This document shows, piece after piece, positions 28,574 to 37,811 of a stretch of DNA of 42,515 nt. The stretch is taken from the NCBI RefSeq assembly GCF_029978005.1, contig NZ_JARKOZ010000145.1:1-42515 (forward strand), read 5' to 3'. The notes under the pieces are model-generated. The model was not told where the DNA came from. It did no database searches and saw only the letters and a list, made by a program, of their open reading frames with translations. Source of the DNA: Solidesulfovibrio sp. GTDB taxonomy: Bacteria > Desulfobacterota > Desulfovibrionia > Desulfovibrionales > Desulfovibrionaceae. Position 1 is the first letter of the stretch, and every line of letters begins with the position of its first letter. The position numbers were made by a program, and so were the translations under genes.

Positions 28574-29296
28574 GTGGATGCCTTTCTGTTCATTCCCTGC
28601 CTGGTGGCCCACGTCATGCCGCAGGTGGGCGAGGCCACGGCCAGGGTCCTGGCCCGGGCCGGCGTGACGCCCCGGCTGCCGGACGGCCAGACCTGCTGCG
28701 GCCAGTTCGCCTACAAACGCGGCCTGCCGGAGGCGGTGCGGCCGCTGGCCCGGCGTTTCGTGGAAATTTTCGAGGACGCCCCGGCTGTGGTCGGGCCGTC
28801 GGGTTCGTGCGTGGCCATGGTGCGACGCTATCCCGAGCTTTTCGACGCGGACGATCCCTTCCGCCGGCGCGCCGGCCGCGTGGCCGCCAAGACCTACGAA
28901 CTGGGCGAGTATCTGGTCGACGTCCTCGGCTGCCCCGACCTCGGGGCGCGTCTGCCGCTTCGGGCCACGCTGCACGCCTCCTGCCAGACCACGCGGGTGC
29001 TCGGCGTGGGCGGGCACACCGAACGGCTGCTGGCCGGGGTGGCGGACCTGATCCTGACGCCGCTGCCCCATCCCGAGCGCTGCTGCGGCTTCGGCGGCGG
29101 GTTCAGCGTGGACTACCCGGAACTGAGCCAGGCCATCCTGGACAAGAAGATCGAGGACATCCTGGCGGCGGACGTCGCGGCCGTCATCGCGGCCGAGCCG
29201 AGCTGCCTGCTCAACATCGGCTCGGCCCTGGCCAGGCGCGGGGCGGCGGTGCGGACCCTGCACCTGGCCGAGGTCCTGGCCGGGGAGGCGGCATGA
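28574..29296 (+). CDS. lutA: Lactate utilization protein LutA, cysteine-rich Fe-S subunit
   Basis: A 240-residue protein with two CCG domains: TCCGQFAYKRG at 40-50 and ERCCGFGGGF in the second half, which bind Fe-S centres as in heterodisulfide reductase and GlpC/GlcF. In the LutABC complex it takes part in L-lactate oxidation to pyruvate. The start is a GTG at 28574, set by AAGGAGG at 28561-28567; no in-frame ATG fits. Its stop overlaps the lutB start (ATGA, 29293-29296). It is first gene of a compact lutABC operon. No lactate permease is adjacent. Confidence 0.92.
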   Translation: MDAFLFIPCLVAHVMPQVGEATARVLARAGVTPRLPDGQTCCGQFAYKRGLPEAVRPLARRFVEIFEDAPAVVGPSGSCVAMVRRYPELFDADDPFRRRAGRVAAKTYELGEYLVDVLGCPDLGARLPLRATLHASCQTTRVLGVGGHTERLLAGVADLILTPLPHPERCCGFGGGFSVDYPELSQAILDKKIEDILAADVAAVIAAEPSCLLNIGSALARRGAAVRTLHLAEVLAGEAA

Positions 29297-30687
29297 GCGC
29301 GGCAAAACACGATTTCGCCAAGGCGGCGGCCAAGGCCCTGGACGACCGGGAGAGCCGGGCCATCCTTGATAGGGCCATCTTCCACATCGACGTGCTGCGG
29401 CAGCGTTCGGTCAAGGCCATGCCGGATTTCGCCGAGCGCCGGGCCCGGGCCGTGGCCGTGCGCGAAAAGACGCTGGCACGGCTGCCCGAGCTGCTCGAGA
29501 CCCTGGAGGCGCGGGTGACCGCCGCCGGCGGCCGGGTGCACTACGCCGAGGACGCGGCCCAGGCCGCCGCGACCGTCACGGACATCCTCACGGCCGCGGG
29601 CGCGAAGCTCGTGGTCAAGGGCAAGTCCATGGTGAGCGAGGAGATCGGGCTCAACGACGCGCTGGCCGCGGCCGGCATCGAAGCCGTGGAGACGGATCTC
29701 GGCGAATACATCATCCAGCTCGCCGGCCAGCGGCCTTCGCACATCCTGGCCCCGGCCCTGCACGTGTCCAAGGAGCAGGTCTCGGCCCTTTTTCAGGAGA
29801 AGCTCGGCCGCACCAGCGCCGACATTCCGGAGATGACCCGCATCGCCCGCGACAGCCTGCGCGAGAAGTTCCTGGCCGCCGACGCCGGCATCACCGGCTG
29901 CAACATCGCCGTGGCCAGGACCGGCACGGTCACGGTGCTGGAAAACGAGGGCAACATCCGCTTCTCCGCCTCCTGCCCGCCCGTGCACGTGGCGCTCATG
30001 ACCCTGGAGAAGGTGGTGGAGACGCTTGCCGACGCGGCCGCCATCCTCGACATCCTGCCGCCTTCGGCCACGGGGCAGACCCTGCCCGTGCACCTGTCCT
30101 TTTTCACCGGCGCGCGCCGGGACGGGGAGCGCGACGGCCCGCGCGAGATGCACCTGGTCGTCGTGGACAACGGCCGCTCGGCCGTGTTGGCCGACCCCGT
30201 CCTGCGCGACATCCTGCGCTGCATCCGCTGCGGGGCCTGCCTCAACGTCTGCCCGGTCTACCAGGCCGTGGGCGGCCACGCCTACGGCTCGGTCTACCCC
30301 GGCCCCATGGGCTCGGTGCTCTCGTCCGTGCTGGCGGGCGGCGAGGGTGATCCGCGCCAGCCCTTCGCCTGCACCCACTGCGCCGCCTGCGCCGGGGCCT
30401 GCCCGGCCGGCATCGACCATCCGGCCCTGCTCCAGGAGCTGCGCCGCCGCCTGGCCGCGACCGAGCCCGATCCGGCGGCCAGGGCCTTCGCCGCCCTGGC
30501 CCGCCATCCCTGGCTCTTCGACGGCCTGGCCGCCGTCGCCCGGACCGTGGACCCGCGCCTGACCAAGACGGCCGCATTGGCCCCGGATTCGCCGGTGGGG
30601 CGTTTTCTGCGCGGCCGGCGCTTCCCGGGCCTGGCCCGGCCGTTCGCCCGGCGTTTTCGCAAGATGGGCCAGGGAGGAAAATCATGA
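29293..30687 (+). CDS. lutB: Lactate utilization protein LutB (LUD domain plus 2x[4Fe-4S])
   Basis: A 464-residue iron-sulfur subunit. The LUD domain (about 65-300) contains VVKGKSMVSEEIGLN and TGCNIAVARTGTVT; two [4Fe-4S] motifs follow at C310-C313-C316-C320 and C360-C363-C366-C370. The C-terminal region after 380 is the usual DUF3390-like tail, arginine-rich at the end. It carries electrons in lactate oxidation to an unknown acceptor, probably at the membrane menaquinone pool. The ATG overlaps the lutA stop and its own TGA overlaps the lutC ATG, giving translational coupling throughout. Upstream frame extension to 28807 lies inside lutA and is rejected. Confidence 0.93.
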   Translation: MSAAKHDFAKAAAKALDDRESRAILDRAIFHIDVLRQRSVKAMPDFAERRARAVAVREKTLARLPELLETLEARVTAAGGRVHYAEDAAQAAATVTDILTAAGAKLVVKGKSMVSEEIGLNDALAAAGIEAVETDLGEYIIQLAGQRPSHILAPALHVSKEQVSALFQEKLGRTSADIPEMTRIARDSLREKFLAADAGITGCNIAVARTGTVTVLENEGNIRFSASCPPVHVALMTLEKVVETLADAAAILDILPPSATGQTLPVHLSFFTGARRDGERDGPREMHLVVVDNGRSAVLADPVLRDILRCIRCGACLNVCPVYQAVGGHAYGSVYPGPMGSVLSSVLAGGEGDPRQPFACTHCAACAGACPAGIDHPALLQELRRRLAATEPDPAARAFAALARHPWLFDGLAAVARTVDPRLTKTAALAPDSPVGRFLRGRRFPGLARPFARRFRKMGQGGKS

Positions 30688-31355
30688 ACGCGTGCGCCAA
30701 GATGGCGATTCTCGGGCGGCTCCGCGCCGCCGTGGAAGGCGTCGGACCGGCCGGATTTCCCCGGCCCGCGCCCGCGCAAGGCCTTCGCCGGGCCGGAGCC
30801 GGGGCGGCGGATTTCGCGGTCTTCGCCGGGGCGCTGACCGCCCTGGGGCCGACCTTCGAGCTGGCCCGCACCCCGGACGAGGCCCGGGCGGCCGTCGCCG
30901 GGGCCGTGGCCCGCCACGAGGTGCGCACCGCCGTGGCCTGGGACCATCCCGACCTGGCCGCCGTGGGGGCCGTTGCCGTCATCGAGGGGGCCGGGGCTTC
31001 GGTGCTTTCCCCGGACGATCTGCCCGGGCGGGCCTGTCCTTCCCTGGCCGCCGTGGACATGGGCATAACCGGCGTGGCCTACGCCCTGGGGGCCACAGGC
31101 AGCCTGATCCTGACCGCCGGTCCTTCCATGCCGCGAAGCGCCGCCCTGGTGCCGCGCCTGCACCTGGCGCTGGTCGCCCGGTCGCGGCTGCTGCCCGACC
31201 TGCCGGCGCTGTGCGACCGGCTGGCCGGCGGGCCCATGCCGAGCGCCGTCAACTGTGTGACGGGCGTCTCCAGCACGGGCGACATCGAATTCGTCTACGT
31301 GCGCGGCGTGCACGGCCCGCTCGCCGTGCACGTCATCGGCCTCGACTGGCTCTAG
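30684..31355 (+). CDS. lutC: Lactate utilization protein LutC (LUD domain)
   Basis: A 223-residue LUD-domain protein, the third LutABC subunit. Characteristic elements are the central strand region (VAWDHPDL, AVGAVAVIEGAG) and the conserved C-terminal GITGVAYALGATGSLIL and NCVTGVSSTGDIE with the final HGPLAVHVI. Length fits the family (200-240). The ATG overlaps the lutB stop (30684-30687); GGGAGG lies just upstream in lutB. It ends the operon; 48 nt after it lies a palindromic repeat that may act as 3' end structure. Confidence 0.9.
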   Translation: MNACAKMAILGRLRAAVEGVGPAGFPRPAPAQGLRRAGAGAADFAVFAGALTALGPTFELARTPDEARAAVAGAVARHEVRTAVAWDHPDLAAVGAVAVIEGAGASVLSPDDLPGRACPSLAAVDMGITGVAYALGATGSLILTAGPSMPRSAALVPRLHLALVARSRLLPDLPALCDRLAGGPMPSAVNCVTGVSSTGDIEFVYVRGVHGPLAVHVIGLDWL

Positions 31356-31402
31356 TCTGAATTTTCCACGCTCATTTTAAGTCTTCGCGACATCGTCTCT
31401 TC

Positions 31403-31458
31403 CCTCGGCGGGGAGGTCCAGGAGGGGCTCAGCCCCTCCTGGCCGCCGGAGGCGTTCC
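31403..31458. repeat. Dispersed palindromic repeat, copy 3
   Basis: Between the convergent lutC and FecR-like genes. CGGCGGGGAGGTCC, a perfect 25-bp palindrome centred at 31430 (arms 31418-31429 and 31431-31442), then GCCGCCGGAGGCGTTCCC. It has the same layout as copies 1 and 2, with the palindrome sequence changed but self-complementarity kept. Confidence 0.75.
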
Positions 31459-31466
31459 CCCGTCCT

Positions 31467-32132
31467 TCATTGCTGCTCGCCCCAGGCGGCCAGGGCGGCG
31501 TTGTCGGGGTGGGCTTCGCGCAGCCGGCGCAGTTCCTCGTTTACGCGGCGTTGCTGGCCCAGGCGCGAGAGTTCCTCCAGGAGCACGATGTCCGGCGACA
31601 CGTCGCCGGGCGCGACCGCCGCGCGCATGGCGGCGACCTGCTGCTCCACGGCGGCCAGTTCCGCGCGCTCCTCGTCGCTTAGGGTCTTGTCCTCGGGCAC
31701 GGCCACCTCGCGGGTCTTCACCTGGGCCGTGGCCTGCTCGCCGGCTTCGGTCAGGATGGACGAGGCCGCGCCGCCGGCGGGGCGGGCGCGCAGGGGCAGC
31801 TTTTCCACGGCGGGCGGCGCTTCGCTGTCCGCGCTCTGGCCGCCGGCGGCGGTGATGACCACCGTGGCCGGACCGGTCCAGGTCTCTCGCACGCCCTTTT
31901 GCAGGAAGGCGAGCTGGGCCTCGGCCCCCCGGGCCAGATCGATGCGCTCGCCTTCGCGCAGCCGGGTGAAGACCTCGAGGGGCTTCCTGCCGCCTTCGGC
32001 CGGGGAGAGGGTGGCCTGGCCGGAAAGGGCCGAGACGAGGCAGACCAGGCGCGGAGCCTCGGCCAGGGCCGGGGCGCTGCCGGCGAGGGCGGCCAGGGTC
32101 AGGCTCAGAAAAAGGAAAACGGACCGAAACAT
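31467..32132 (-). CDS. Exported FecR-like protein next to CHASE2 cyclase
   Basis: A 221-residue exported protein: signal peptide 1-24 ending ALAEA, then a beta-rich region (about 28-110) resembling a FecR domain (RLREGERIDLARGAEAQLAFL), and a C-terminal helical region (about 150-221). FecR domains are extracytoplasmic sensory or structural modules. AAAGGAG precedes the ATG at 32132; a longer frame to 32486 lies inside the cyclase gene. It is 13 nt downstream of the CHASE2 cyclase gene; FecR and CHASE2-cyclase genes are frequent neighbours, which suggests the two act in one periplasmic signalling unit. The domain call is moderate. Confidence 0.68.
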   Translation of the reverse strand: MFRSVFLFLSLTLAALAGSAPALAEAPRLVCLVSALSGQATLSPAEGGRKPLEVFTRLREGERIDLARGAEAQLAFLQKGVRETWTGPATVVITAAGGQSADSEAPPAVEKLPLRARPAGGAASSILTEAGEQATAQVKTREVAVPEDKTLSDEERAELAAVEQQVAAMRAAVAPGDVSPDIVLLEELSRLGQQRRVNEELRRLREAHPDNAALAAWGEQQ

Positions 32133-32145
32133 GACGGCTCCTTTG

Positions 32146-33990
32146 TTACGTATCGGATAGCCCCAGGATCTCCAGGGCAGGTACGGGTTCGCTCTTGCCC
32201 TTGACCTGGGCGTTCTCGCTCTTGCCCGTGCGTACGCCCGGACCGGCCAGTTCCACAACCGTGCGGCTGGCCACCACCGACGCGCCCATGACCTTGGTGA
32301 AGCCCTCCAGGCGCGAGGCCGTGTTGACCGTGTCGCCGATGACCGTGAAGTCCAGGCGCTGGCGCGAGCCGATGTTGCCGACGACGGCCGGTCCGGCGTG
32401 CAGGCCCACGCCGATACGGAAGTCCCAGTCGTCGAGCTGCGGAAATCTTTGGCGCATCCAACCCTCGAATTCCTTTGAGGCATCAATCATGCCAAGGGCC
32501 GTGGCCAGGGCTTGCCGGGCATGGTGGGGGTCGGCCAGGGGCGCGCCGAATACGGCCATGACCGCGTCGCCGATGAATTTGTCGATCATGCCGCCGTGGG
32601 CCAGGATGATGTCGCAGACCTTGGAAAAATAGGCGTTTAAGAGCTCGACCACTTCCTGAGCCGAAAGCTTTTCACTTAATGTCGTGAAATTGCGGATATC
32701 GGAAAAAAGGATGGTGACCGTGGCCAGGGAGCCGCCCGGGGCCGGCGGCTGGCCGCTTTCCAGGATGCCGGCGATGGCCGCCTCGGACACGTACTTGCCG
32801 AAGGCGTGGCGGATGTGGGCCTTTTCCCGCTCGCCGCGCGTGAGGCGCACGGCGTTGGCCCCGGACCAGATGAGGCCCAGGCCCAGGTCGCAGCCGGCCA
32901 GGGGCAGGACCCGGCCGCCGAGGAAAAGCAGGTAGCCGAGACCGAAGGAGCCCAGCAGGCAGGCCAGGGCGGCCAGGGCCGAGGGCCCGGGATGGAGCCG
33001 GGCGCAGGCCAGGGCGCACAGGCCGAGAAGCGGCAGCCAGGCCAGGGCCGCCACGCCGTTTCCGGCCACGGCGAGCGTGCGGCCGGAAAGCAGGGCTTCC
33101 ACGATGTTGGCGTGGATCTCCGGGCCGGGCATGAATTCCCGTGGCGCGCCGAAAAGGGGCAGGGAGTAGGGCGAGGCCAAGCGGTCGTGGGCCCCGTGGA
33201 TGTCGATGCCGAGGATCACCACCTTGCCGGCCAGGGCCCGCACCTCGGGGTCGTTGGCCGCGTCCGGGGCGAGGAGCCTGGCGAAGCTCAAGTGGCGAAA
33301 GGTCTCGGGCGGCCCGAAAAACGGGATGGGCCGGGGAACGAGGGCGTTTTTGGCGTCGATGTCCTTGATTCCCGGGGCGTTGGGGTCGGCCTTCCTGGCC
33401 AGGGCCGTGGCGAAGGACAGGCGCGGCTCACCCTCGGCGAAAAGGGCCGGGGCGAAGCGGCGCACCACGCCGTCGCGGTCCAGCGGCACGTTGGTGAGCC
33501 CGAGGTCCGCCTCGTGTCCGGGCAGGGCGATGAGGTAGTCCGTGGCCGGCAGGCTGAAGGCCGCCTCGCCGGATTCCGTGGACACGCTGGCGGCCAGGAC
33601 GACCCTGCCCTTGGCCAGTTCCAGCATGAACTGGCGGTCGAAGTCCCGGCTGGCCTCGGCCCCGATCATGTCCATCCAGGTGACCGGGGAAAGGGCCGGC
33701 TGGATGTCCATGCCCACGGCGGCCACGCCCACCTGGCGCAGCACGGCCAGCACCCTGGCGTACAGCGGGCCCCAGAAGACCAGCGGCCGGTCGGGCTCGG
33801 CGGCGAGCGCCTCGTCGTCGAGCAACGCCACGGCCACGCGTTGCGGCTCGGCGCGCCTGCCGGCCAGCACGTGCCACAGGTCGGACGTCCAGGCGTCGAT
33901 GCGCCGGGCGGGGGAGAGCGTCTCGAAAAAAAGGCCGGCGGCCAGGGCGGCCAGGATCAGACAGGTGTAGAAGACGGGTTTGAAGCGCAT
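32146..33990 (-). CDS. CHASE2-domain class III adenylate cyclase
   Basis: A 614-residue membrane-bound cyclase making cyclic AMP from ATP. TM1 (about 7-23) leads to a periplasmic CHASE2 sensor (about 30-310), then hydrophobic helices (about 315-385) and a cytoplasmic class III catalytic domain (about 415-600). Catalytic features: metal Asp in [12 protein letters not shown] and GDAVMAVFG, substrate Lys in IDKFIGDAV, and [15 protein letters not shown] with Asn and Arg transition-state residues. The Lys with Thr in GDT is the adenine-specific arrangement seen in CHASE2 cyclases. The ATG at 33990 (MRFKPVFY) directly precedes TM1; a TTG start at 34065 is less likely. The gene pairs with the FecR-like gene. 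Confidence 0.9.
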   Translation of the reverse strand: MRFKPVFYTCLILAALAAGLFFETLSPARRIDAWTSDLWHVLAGRRAEPQRVAVALLDDEALAAEPDRPLVFWGPLYARVLAVLRQVGVAAVGMDIQPALSPVTWMDMIGAEASRDFDRQFMLELAKGRVVLAASVSTESGEAAFSLPATDYLIALPGHEADLGLTNVPLDRDGVVRRFAPALFAEGEPRLSFATALARKADPNAPGIKDIDAKNALVPRPIPFFGPPETFRHLSFARLLAPDAANDPEVRALAGKVVILGIDIHGAHDRLASPYSLPLFGAPREFMPGPEIHANIVEALLSGRTLAVAGNGVAALAWLPLLGLCALACARLHPGPSALAALACLLGSFGLGYLLFLGGRVLPLAGCDLGLGLIWSGANAVRLTRGEREKAHIRHAFGKYVSEAAIAGILESGQPPAPGGSLATVTILFSDIRNFTTLSEKLSAQEVVELLNAYFSKVCDIILAHGGMIDKFIGDAVMAVFGAPLADPHHARQALATALGMIDASKEFEGWMRQRFPQLDDWDFRIGVGLHAGPAVVGNIGSRQRLDFTVIGDTVNTASRLEGFTKVMGASVVASRTVVELAGPGVRTGKSENAQVKGKSEPVPALEILGLSDT

Positions 33991-34239
33991 GGCGGTCTTG
34001 CCCGGGACAGGGCGGCTTGCGGGGTCGGCTCCGGGACGGGCCGGCGGAAGGCGTTTGCGGGCCAACGGGGCATGACGTCCCCGAAATCGCGCCCAGCGTC
34101 AAGCTCTTTCGCCATGCCCCGGCCGCGACGGCCTCCCCCACGGCGGGGATGCGGCCGGGGCGCGAATGCGTTATGCTCATCCGGCCCGGCCGAGGGCGTC
34201 CCCTCGGCCGGGCCGCGAAACCTCGCCAAGGAGCACGCG

Positions 34240-35169
34240 ATGCGCATCGCCGCCGATATGACCGAACTCGTCGGGGCCACGCCCATGGTCTGGCTGACCC
34301 GGCTGGCCGAGGGCTGCCTGGCCCGTGTGGCCGCCAAGCTCGAATCGTTCAACCCCTGCTCGTCGGTCAAGGACCGCATCGGCGTGGCCATGATCCGGGC
34401 CGCCGAGCGCGAGGGCAAGATCGGCCCGGGCGCGATCGTGGTCGAGCCCACCTCGGGCAACACCGGCGTGGGGCTGGCGTTCATGTGCGCCGTGCGCGGC
34501 TACCGGCTCGTCCTCACCATGCCCGAATCCATGAGCGTGGAGCGCCGGGCCCTTCTGCGGGGCTTCGGGGCGGAGCTGGTCCTCACCCCGGCCGCCCAGG
34601 GCATGCGCGGGGCGGTGGAGAAGGCCAAGGCGCTTCTGGCCGAGCTGCCCGGGGCGTTCATGCCCATGCAGTTCTCCAACCCGGCCAACCCCGAGGCCCA
34701 CGCCCGGACCACGGGCCTGGAGATCTGGGAGGACACCGACGGCCTGGTGGATGTGTTCGTGGCCGGCGTCGGCACGGGCGGGACGCTCACGGGCGTGGCC
34801 CGGGCCATCAAGGCCAAAAAAACGGGACTTCGGGCCGTGGCCGTGGAGCCGGCCTCCTCGCCGGTGCTTTCCGGCGGCAAGCCGGGGCTGCACGCCATCC
34901 AGGGCATCGGGGCCGGATTCGTGCCCGAGGTGCTGGACATGAGCCTGGTGGACGAGGTCTTTCCGGTCAAAAACGAGGATGCGCTCGGCACGGCCCGTCG
35001 GCTCATGCGCGAGGAGGGCATCCTGTGCGGCATCTCCTCCGGGGCCAACGCCTTCGCCGCCATCGAGATCGCCAAGCGGCCGGAGAACGCCGGCAAGCTC
35101 GTGGTGTTCGTGGTGTGCGACACGGGCGAGCGCTACCTGTCCACGCCGCTTTTCTCCGAGGAGTCGTGA
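34240..35169 (+). CDS. cysK: Cysteine synthase (O-acetylserine sulfhydrylase)
   Basis: A 309-residue PLP enzyme forming cysteine from O-acetylserine and sulfide, cytoplasmic. The PLP lysine is K44 in [11 protein letters not shown]; the substrate loop TSGNTG is at 71-76 and the phosphate loop GTGGT lies in [22 protein letters not shown] near the C-terminus is also conserved. The ATG at 34240 has AAGGAG at 34228-34233, fixing the start; the long upstream frame is antisense to the cyclase gene. Its TGA overlaps the cysE ATG by one base (35167-35171), so the two enzymes that form the cysteine synthase complex are coupled. Confidence 0.93.
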   Translation: MRIAADMTELVGATPMVWLTRLAEGCLARVAAKLESFNPCSSVKDRIGVAMIRAAEREGKIGPGAIVVEPTSGNTGVGLAFMCAVRGYRLVLTMPESMSVERRALLRGFGAELVLTPAAQGMRGAVEKAKALLAELPGAFMPMQFSNPANPEAHARTTGLEIWEDTDGLVDVFVAGVGTGGTLTGVARAIKAKKTGLRAVAVEPASSPVLSGGKPGLHAIQGIGAGFVPEVLDMSLVDEVFPVKNEDALGTARRLMREEGILCGISSGANAFAAIEIAKRPENAGKLVVFVVCDTGERYLSTPLFSEES

Positions 35170-36116
35170 TGACCGCGCAGCACAGCAAGCTTCCCCGGCC
35201 CAGGAAACGCACGGCCGTGGAGTGGGTGGCCGAGATGCTCTGCGAGGAGGCTTCGTACCAGAAGGTCTACCACCGCCCCCTGCACGACGAGCCCATGCCC
35301 TCGATCCCGGTCCTGGCCGAGATCATGCAGCGCCTGCGGGCGGTGATCTTCCCGGGCTATTTCGGCCACTCGGACATCACCCCGGAGAACATGCGCTTCC
35401 ACATCGGGGCCAACCTCGACGCCATCTCGCGCCTGCTCACGGACCAGGTGCGCCGCGGCTACTGCTTTTTCTGCGAGCTCGACCGGGCCGGCAACTGCCA
35501 GGACTGCGAGGAGCGGGCCAAGTCCCTGGCCGGCGACTTCCTCGTGCGCCTGCCCGACATCCGCGAAACCCTGGCCGAGGACGCCCAGGCCGCCTTCGAG
35601 GGCGACCCGGCCTCGCGCAGCCCCGGCGAGACCATCTTCTGCTACCCGAGCCTCACGGCGCTCACCCACTACCGGGTGGCCCACGAGCTTCACCTCCTCG
35701 GCGTGGATCTCATCCCGCGCATCATCACCGAGATGGCCCACTCGGCCACGGGCATCGACATCCACCCCGGCGCGACCATCGGCCGGCGGTTCTTCATCGA
35801 CCACGGCACGGGCACGGTCATCGGCGAGACCTGCATCATCGGCGACGGCGTGCGCCTGTACCAGGGCGTGACGCTGGGGGCGAAAAGCTTCCCCAAGGAC
35901 GCCGAGGGCAAGCTCGTCAAAGGCATTCCCCGCCATCCCGTGGTGGAGGACGACGTGGTCATCTATTCCGGAGCCACGGTGCTCGGGCGCATCACCATCG
36001 GCAAGGGCTCGGTGGTGGGCGGCAACGTCTGGGTCACTTCCGATGTGCCGCCCTATTCGCGGCTGGTGCAGCAAAACCCGGGCGGCGTGCTCATCACGGA
36101 CGGCGGCGGCATCTAA
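35169..36116 (+). CDS. cysE: Serine O-acetyltransferase with four-cysteine insertion
   Basis: A 315-residue enzyme acetylating serine from acetyl-CoA, the step before CysK. The N-terminal helical domain (about 15-165) is followed by the left-handed beta-helix of hexapeptide repeats (about 185-295) with the catalytic HPGATIG and DHGTGTVIGE motifs. Unusual is C99-FF-C102 and C110-QD-C113 in the N-terminal domain, a CxxC-x7-CxxC pattern that could bind zinc or an Fe-S cluster or act as a redox switch. Total length suits the longer EpsC-like class. It ends DGGGI, unlike the CysK-inserting C-terminal Ile peptide only in detail: a terminal Ile is present and may dock into CysK. Confidence 0.92.
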   Translation: MTAQHSKLPRPRKRTAVEWVAEMLCEEASYQKVYHRPLHDEPMPSIPVLAEIMQRLRAVIFPGYFGHSDITPENMRFHIGANLDAISRLLTDQVRRGYCFFCELDRAGNCQDCEERAKSLAGDFLVRLPDIRETLAEDAQAAFEGDPASRSPGETIFCYPSLTALTHYRVAHELHLLGVDLIPRIITEMAHSATGIDIHPGATIGRRFFIDHGTGTVIGETCIIGDGVRLYQGVTLGAKSFPKDAEGKLVKGIPRHPVVEDDVVIYSGATVLGRITIGKGSVVGGNVWVTSDVPPYSRLVQQNPGGVLITDGGGI

Positions 36117-36195
36117 GCCCTCCCTCGTCCGCTACGGCGACCCGCTCCCCCCGCGACTTCGGGCCGGTACGGGGGCGGTTTCCCTTCGCCCTCCC

Positions 36196-36225
36196 TTGAC
36201 GCATTGTCTGGCGCATCACTATAGT
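36196..36225 (+). promoter_or_regulatory. Sigma-70 type promoter of the diguanylate cyclase gene
   Basis: TTGACG (36196-36201), an 18-nt spacer and TATAGT (36220-36225), about 70 nt upstream of the ATG at 36295. Good match to housekeeping promoters. Confidence 0.6.
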
Positions 36226-36294
36226 ACGCCGCAGTACGCCCCTAGCCCGATTGAAAACGATCGCGCCGGCGCAGCAATGCCGTGAAGGTGTCTC

Positions 36295-37311
36295 ATGACC
36301 GCTCCAACAGCCATGTCTACTCTTTCGCCCGATACCTTGTTGCGAATAATAAATTTGCAAACGGATATCGTCAAGCTCGGCCATGACCTCGGCAGCGTGC
36401 TGTCGTTCGTCGCCGAACAGCTGCAGGACCTCACGGGAGCGGCGGGGGCGATCGTGGAATTGCTCGAGGCCGACGAGATGGTCTACCGGGCGGCTTCCGG
36501 CATGGCCCGGGCCCAGCTTGGCCTGCGTCTGGGGCGTCGCGGCAGCCTTTCGGGACTCTGCATCGAAACCTCCTCGATTCTAGAGTGCCGGGACTGCGAA
36601 ACGGACGACCGGGTCGATCGCGAGGCCTGCCGCAAGGTGGGACTGCGCTCCATGGTCGTGGCGCCGCTGTTCCACAATGACATCGTGGTTGGGGTGCTGA
36701 AGATCGCCTCGCCGCGGGTCGGTTTCTTCAGCGACGGCCATGTCGCCATCCTGCGTCTGCTCTCGGAGCTGATCGCGGCCTCGATGTTCCACTGCGCGCG
36801 CTACGAGGCCGACGCCCTCTACCACCGGGCCACCCACGACCTGCTGACCGGGCTGGCCAACCGGGCGCTGTTCTACGACCGGCTGCGCCAGGCTCTGGCC
36901 CTGGCCAGGCGGCAGTCCCGGCCCGTGGGCATCCTCAACCTGGACATGGACGGGCTCAAGGCCATCAACGACACTTTCGGCCACCGGGCGGGAGACGCGG
37001 TGATCCGCGAATTCGCCCAGCGCATCCATCGGGCGGCCCGGGAGTCCGACACCGTGGCCCGGCTCGGCGGCGACGAGTTCGGCGTGGTCCTGTCGCAACT
37101 CGAAGGCCGCGACGGCGCGGCCCGGGTGGCGGACCGGATGGCGCTCGAAATCAGCCTGCCTTTCGCCTTCGAGGACGTCGCGCTGCCCATCGAGGCCAGC
37201 ATCGGCCTGGCGCTTTTCCCCGAGGACGCCACGGAGCTCGACGCCCTGGTGGAACAGGCGGACCGGTCCATGTACGCGGTCAAACGCTCCCGCAAGGGCG
37301 AGGTGTCCTGA
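36295..37311 (+). CDS. GAF-GGDEF diguanylate cyclase
   Basis: A 338-residue cytoplasmic protein making cyclic di-GMP from GTP. GAF sensory domain at about 30-165, then a GGDEF domain at about 175-335 with the intact active-site GGDEF at 258-262 and an RxxD inhibitory site (RESD, 249-252) five residues before it, so product inhibition is expected. HDLLTGLANR at 181-190 opens the cyclase domain. No EAL domain or membrane segment. GAAGG lies just upstream of the ATG. It has its own promoter and terminator and so appears monocistronic. The GAF ligand is unknown; a cysteine-rich stretch (C89, C98, C101, C112) in the GAF region could hint at metal or redox sensing. Confidence 0.93.
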   Translation: MTAPTAMSTLSPDTLLRIINLQTDIVKLGHDLGSVLSFVAEQLQDLTGAAGAIVELLEADEMVYRAASGMARAQLGLRLGRRGSLSGLCIETSSILECRDCETDDRVDREACRKVGLRSMVVAPLFHNDIVVGVLKIASPRVGFFSDGHVAILRLLSELIAASMFHCARYEADALYHRATHDLLTGLANRALFYDRLRQALALARRQSRPVGILNLDMDGLKAINDTFGHRAGDAVIREFAQRIHRAARESDTVARLGGDEFGVVLSQLEGRDGAARVADRMALEISLPFAFEDVALPIEASIGLALFPEDATELDALVEQADRSMYAVKRSRKGEVS

Positions 37312-37340
37312 GCCTCGCCGTCCGCGTCCGCGAAAACGAA

Positions 37341-37379
37341 GCCGCCCCGCTGGTCCGTGACAGCGGAGCGGCTTTTTTT
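37341..37379 (+). terminator. Rho-independent terminator of the diguanylate cyclase gene
   Basis: GCCGCCCCGCTG (37341-37352) pairs with CAGCGGAGCGGC (37361-37372; one mismatch) and is followed by seven T's (37373-37379). It may also serve the convergent nif transcript, whose side has a broken T-rich run. Confidence 0.88.
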
Positions 37380-37462
37380 ATGGGAGTCCATCCAAGCGGT
37401 TGGCAAACCGTCGTACGAATCGTGCCGTGCTCCCGAATCCTCGGTGGGAGGAAAGGGGGACG

Positions 37463-37774
37463 CTAGGGCAGCAGGTGGTCCTCGCAGGCTTCCCCGTTCT
37501 CCAGGGCGTCGAGGATCTCGTCGACCTTCTCTTCGCTGTCGATGGCCCGGTACCACCAGTTTTCCGGCATCACCACGATGATCGGGCCTTCCTCGCACTG
37601 CTTCATGCAGCCGGTGCTCACGACCCGGGCGTCGATGTCCCGGTCGAGGATGCCTTCCTCGATGTAGCCGAGCAGGTTGTGCGAGCCCTTCTTGTGGCAG
37701 ATGCCCTTGGCCTCGCCCTTGACGCGAAAGCTCGCGCAGACGTTGATCAGGTATTTGGGCTTTTCGATGGCCAT
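37463..37774 (-). CDS. Thioredoxin-like [2Fe-2S] ferredoxin of the nif cluster
   Basis: A 103-residue thioredoxin-fold [2Fe-2S] ferredoxin of the Shethna-II-like/Clostridium type. Ligand cysteines C13, C26, C56 and C60 give C-x12-C-x29-C-x3-C. It is last in the nif operon, 37 nt after nifK, and probably donates electrons to, or protects, nitrogenase; both roles are known for homologues and cannot be separated here. GGGAG precedes the ATG at 37774. Tryptophan pair in NWWYRA is conserved in this family. Length is normal. Confidence 0.9.
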   Translation of the reverse strand: MAIEKPKYLINVCASFRVKGEAKGICHKKGSHNLLGYIEEGILDRDIDARVVSTGCMKQCEEGPIIVVMPENWWYRAIDSEEKVDEILDALENGEACEDHLLP

Positions 37775-37811
37775 GCGTCACGTCTCCCTTTTCGTTTTCG
37801 CGTGTCGTGGA

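Noticed and set aside
33990-34065. TTG start at 34065 for the CHASE2 cyclase
   Set aside because: Adds an arginine/proline-rich leader before TM1 and has no ribosome site; ATG at 33990 fits the family.
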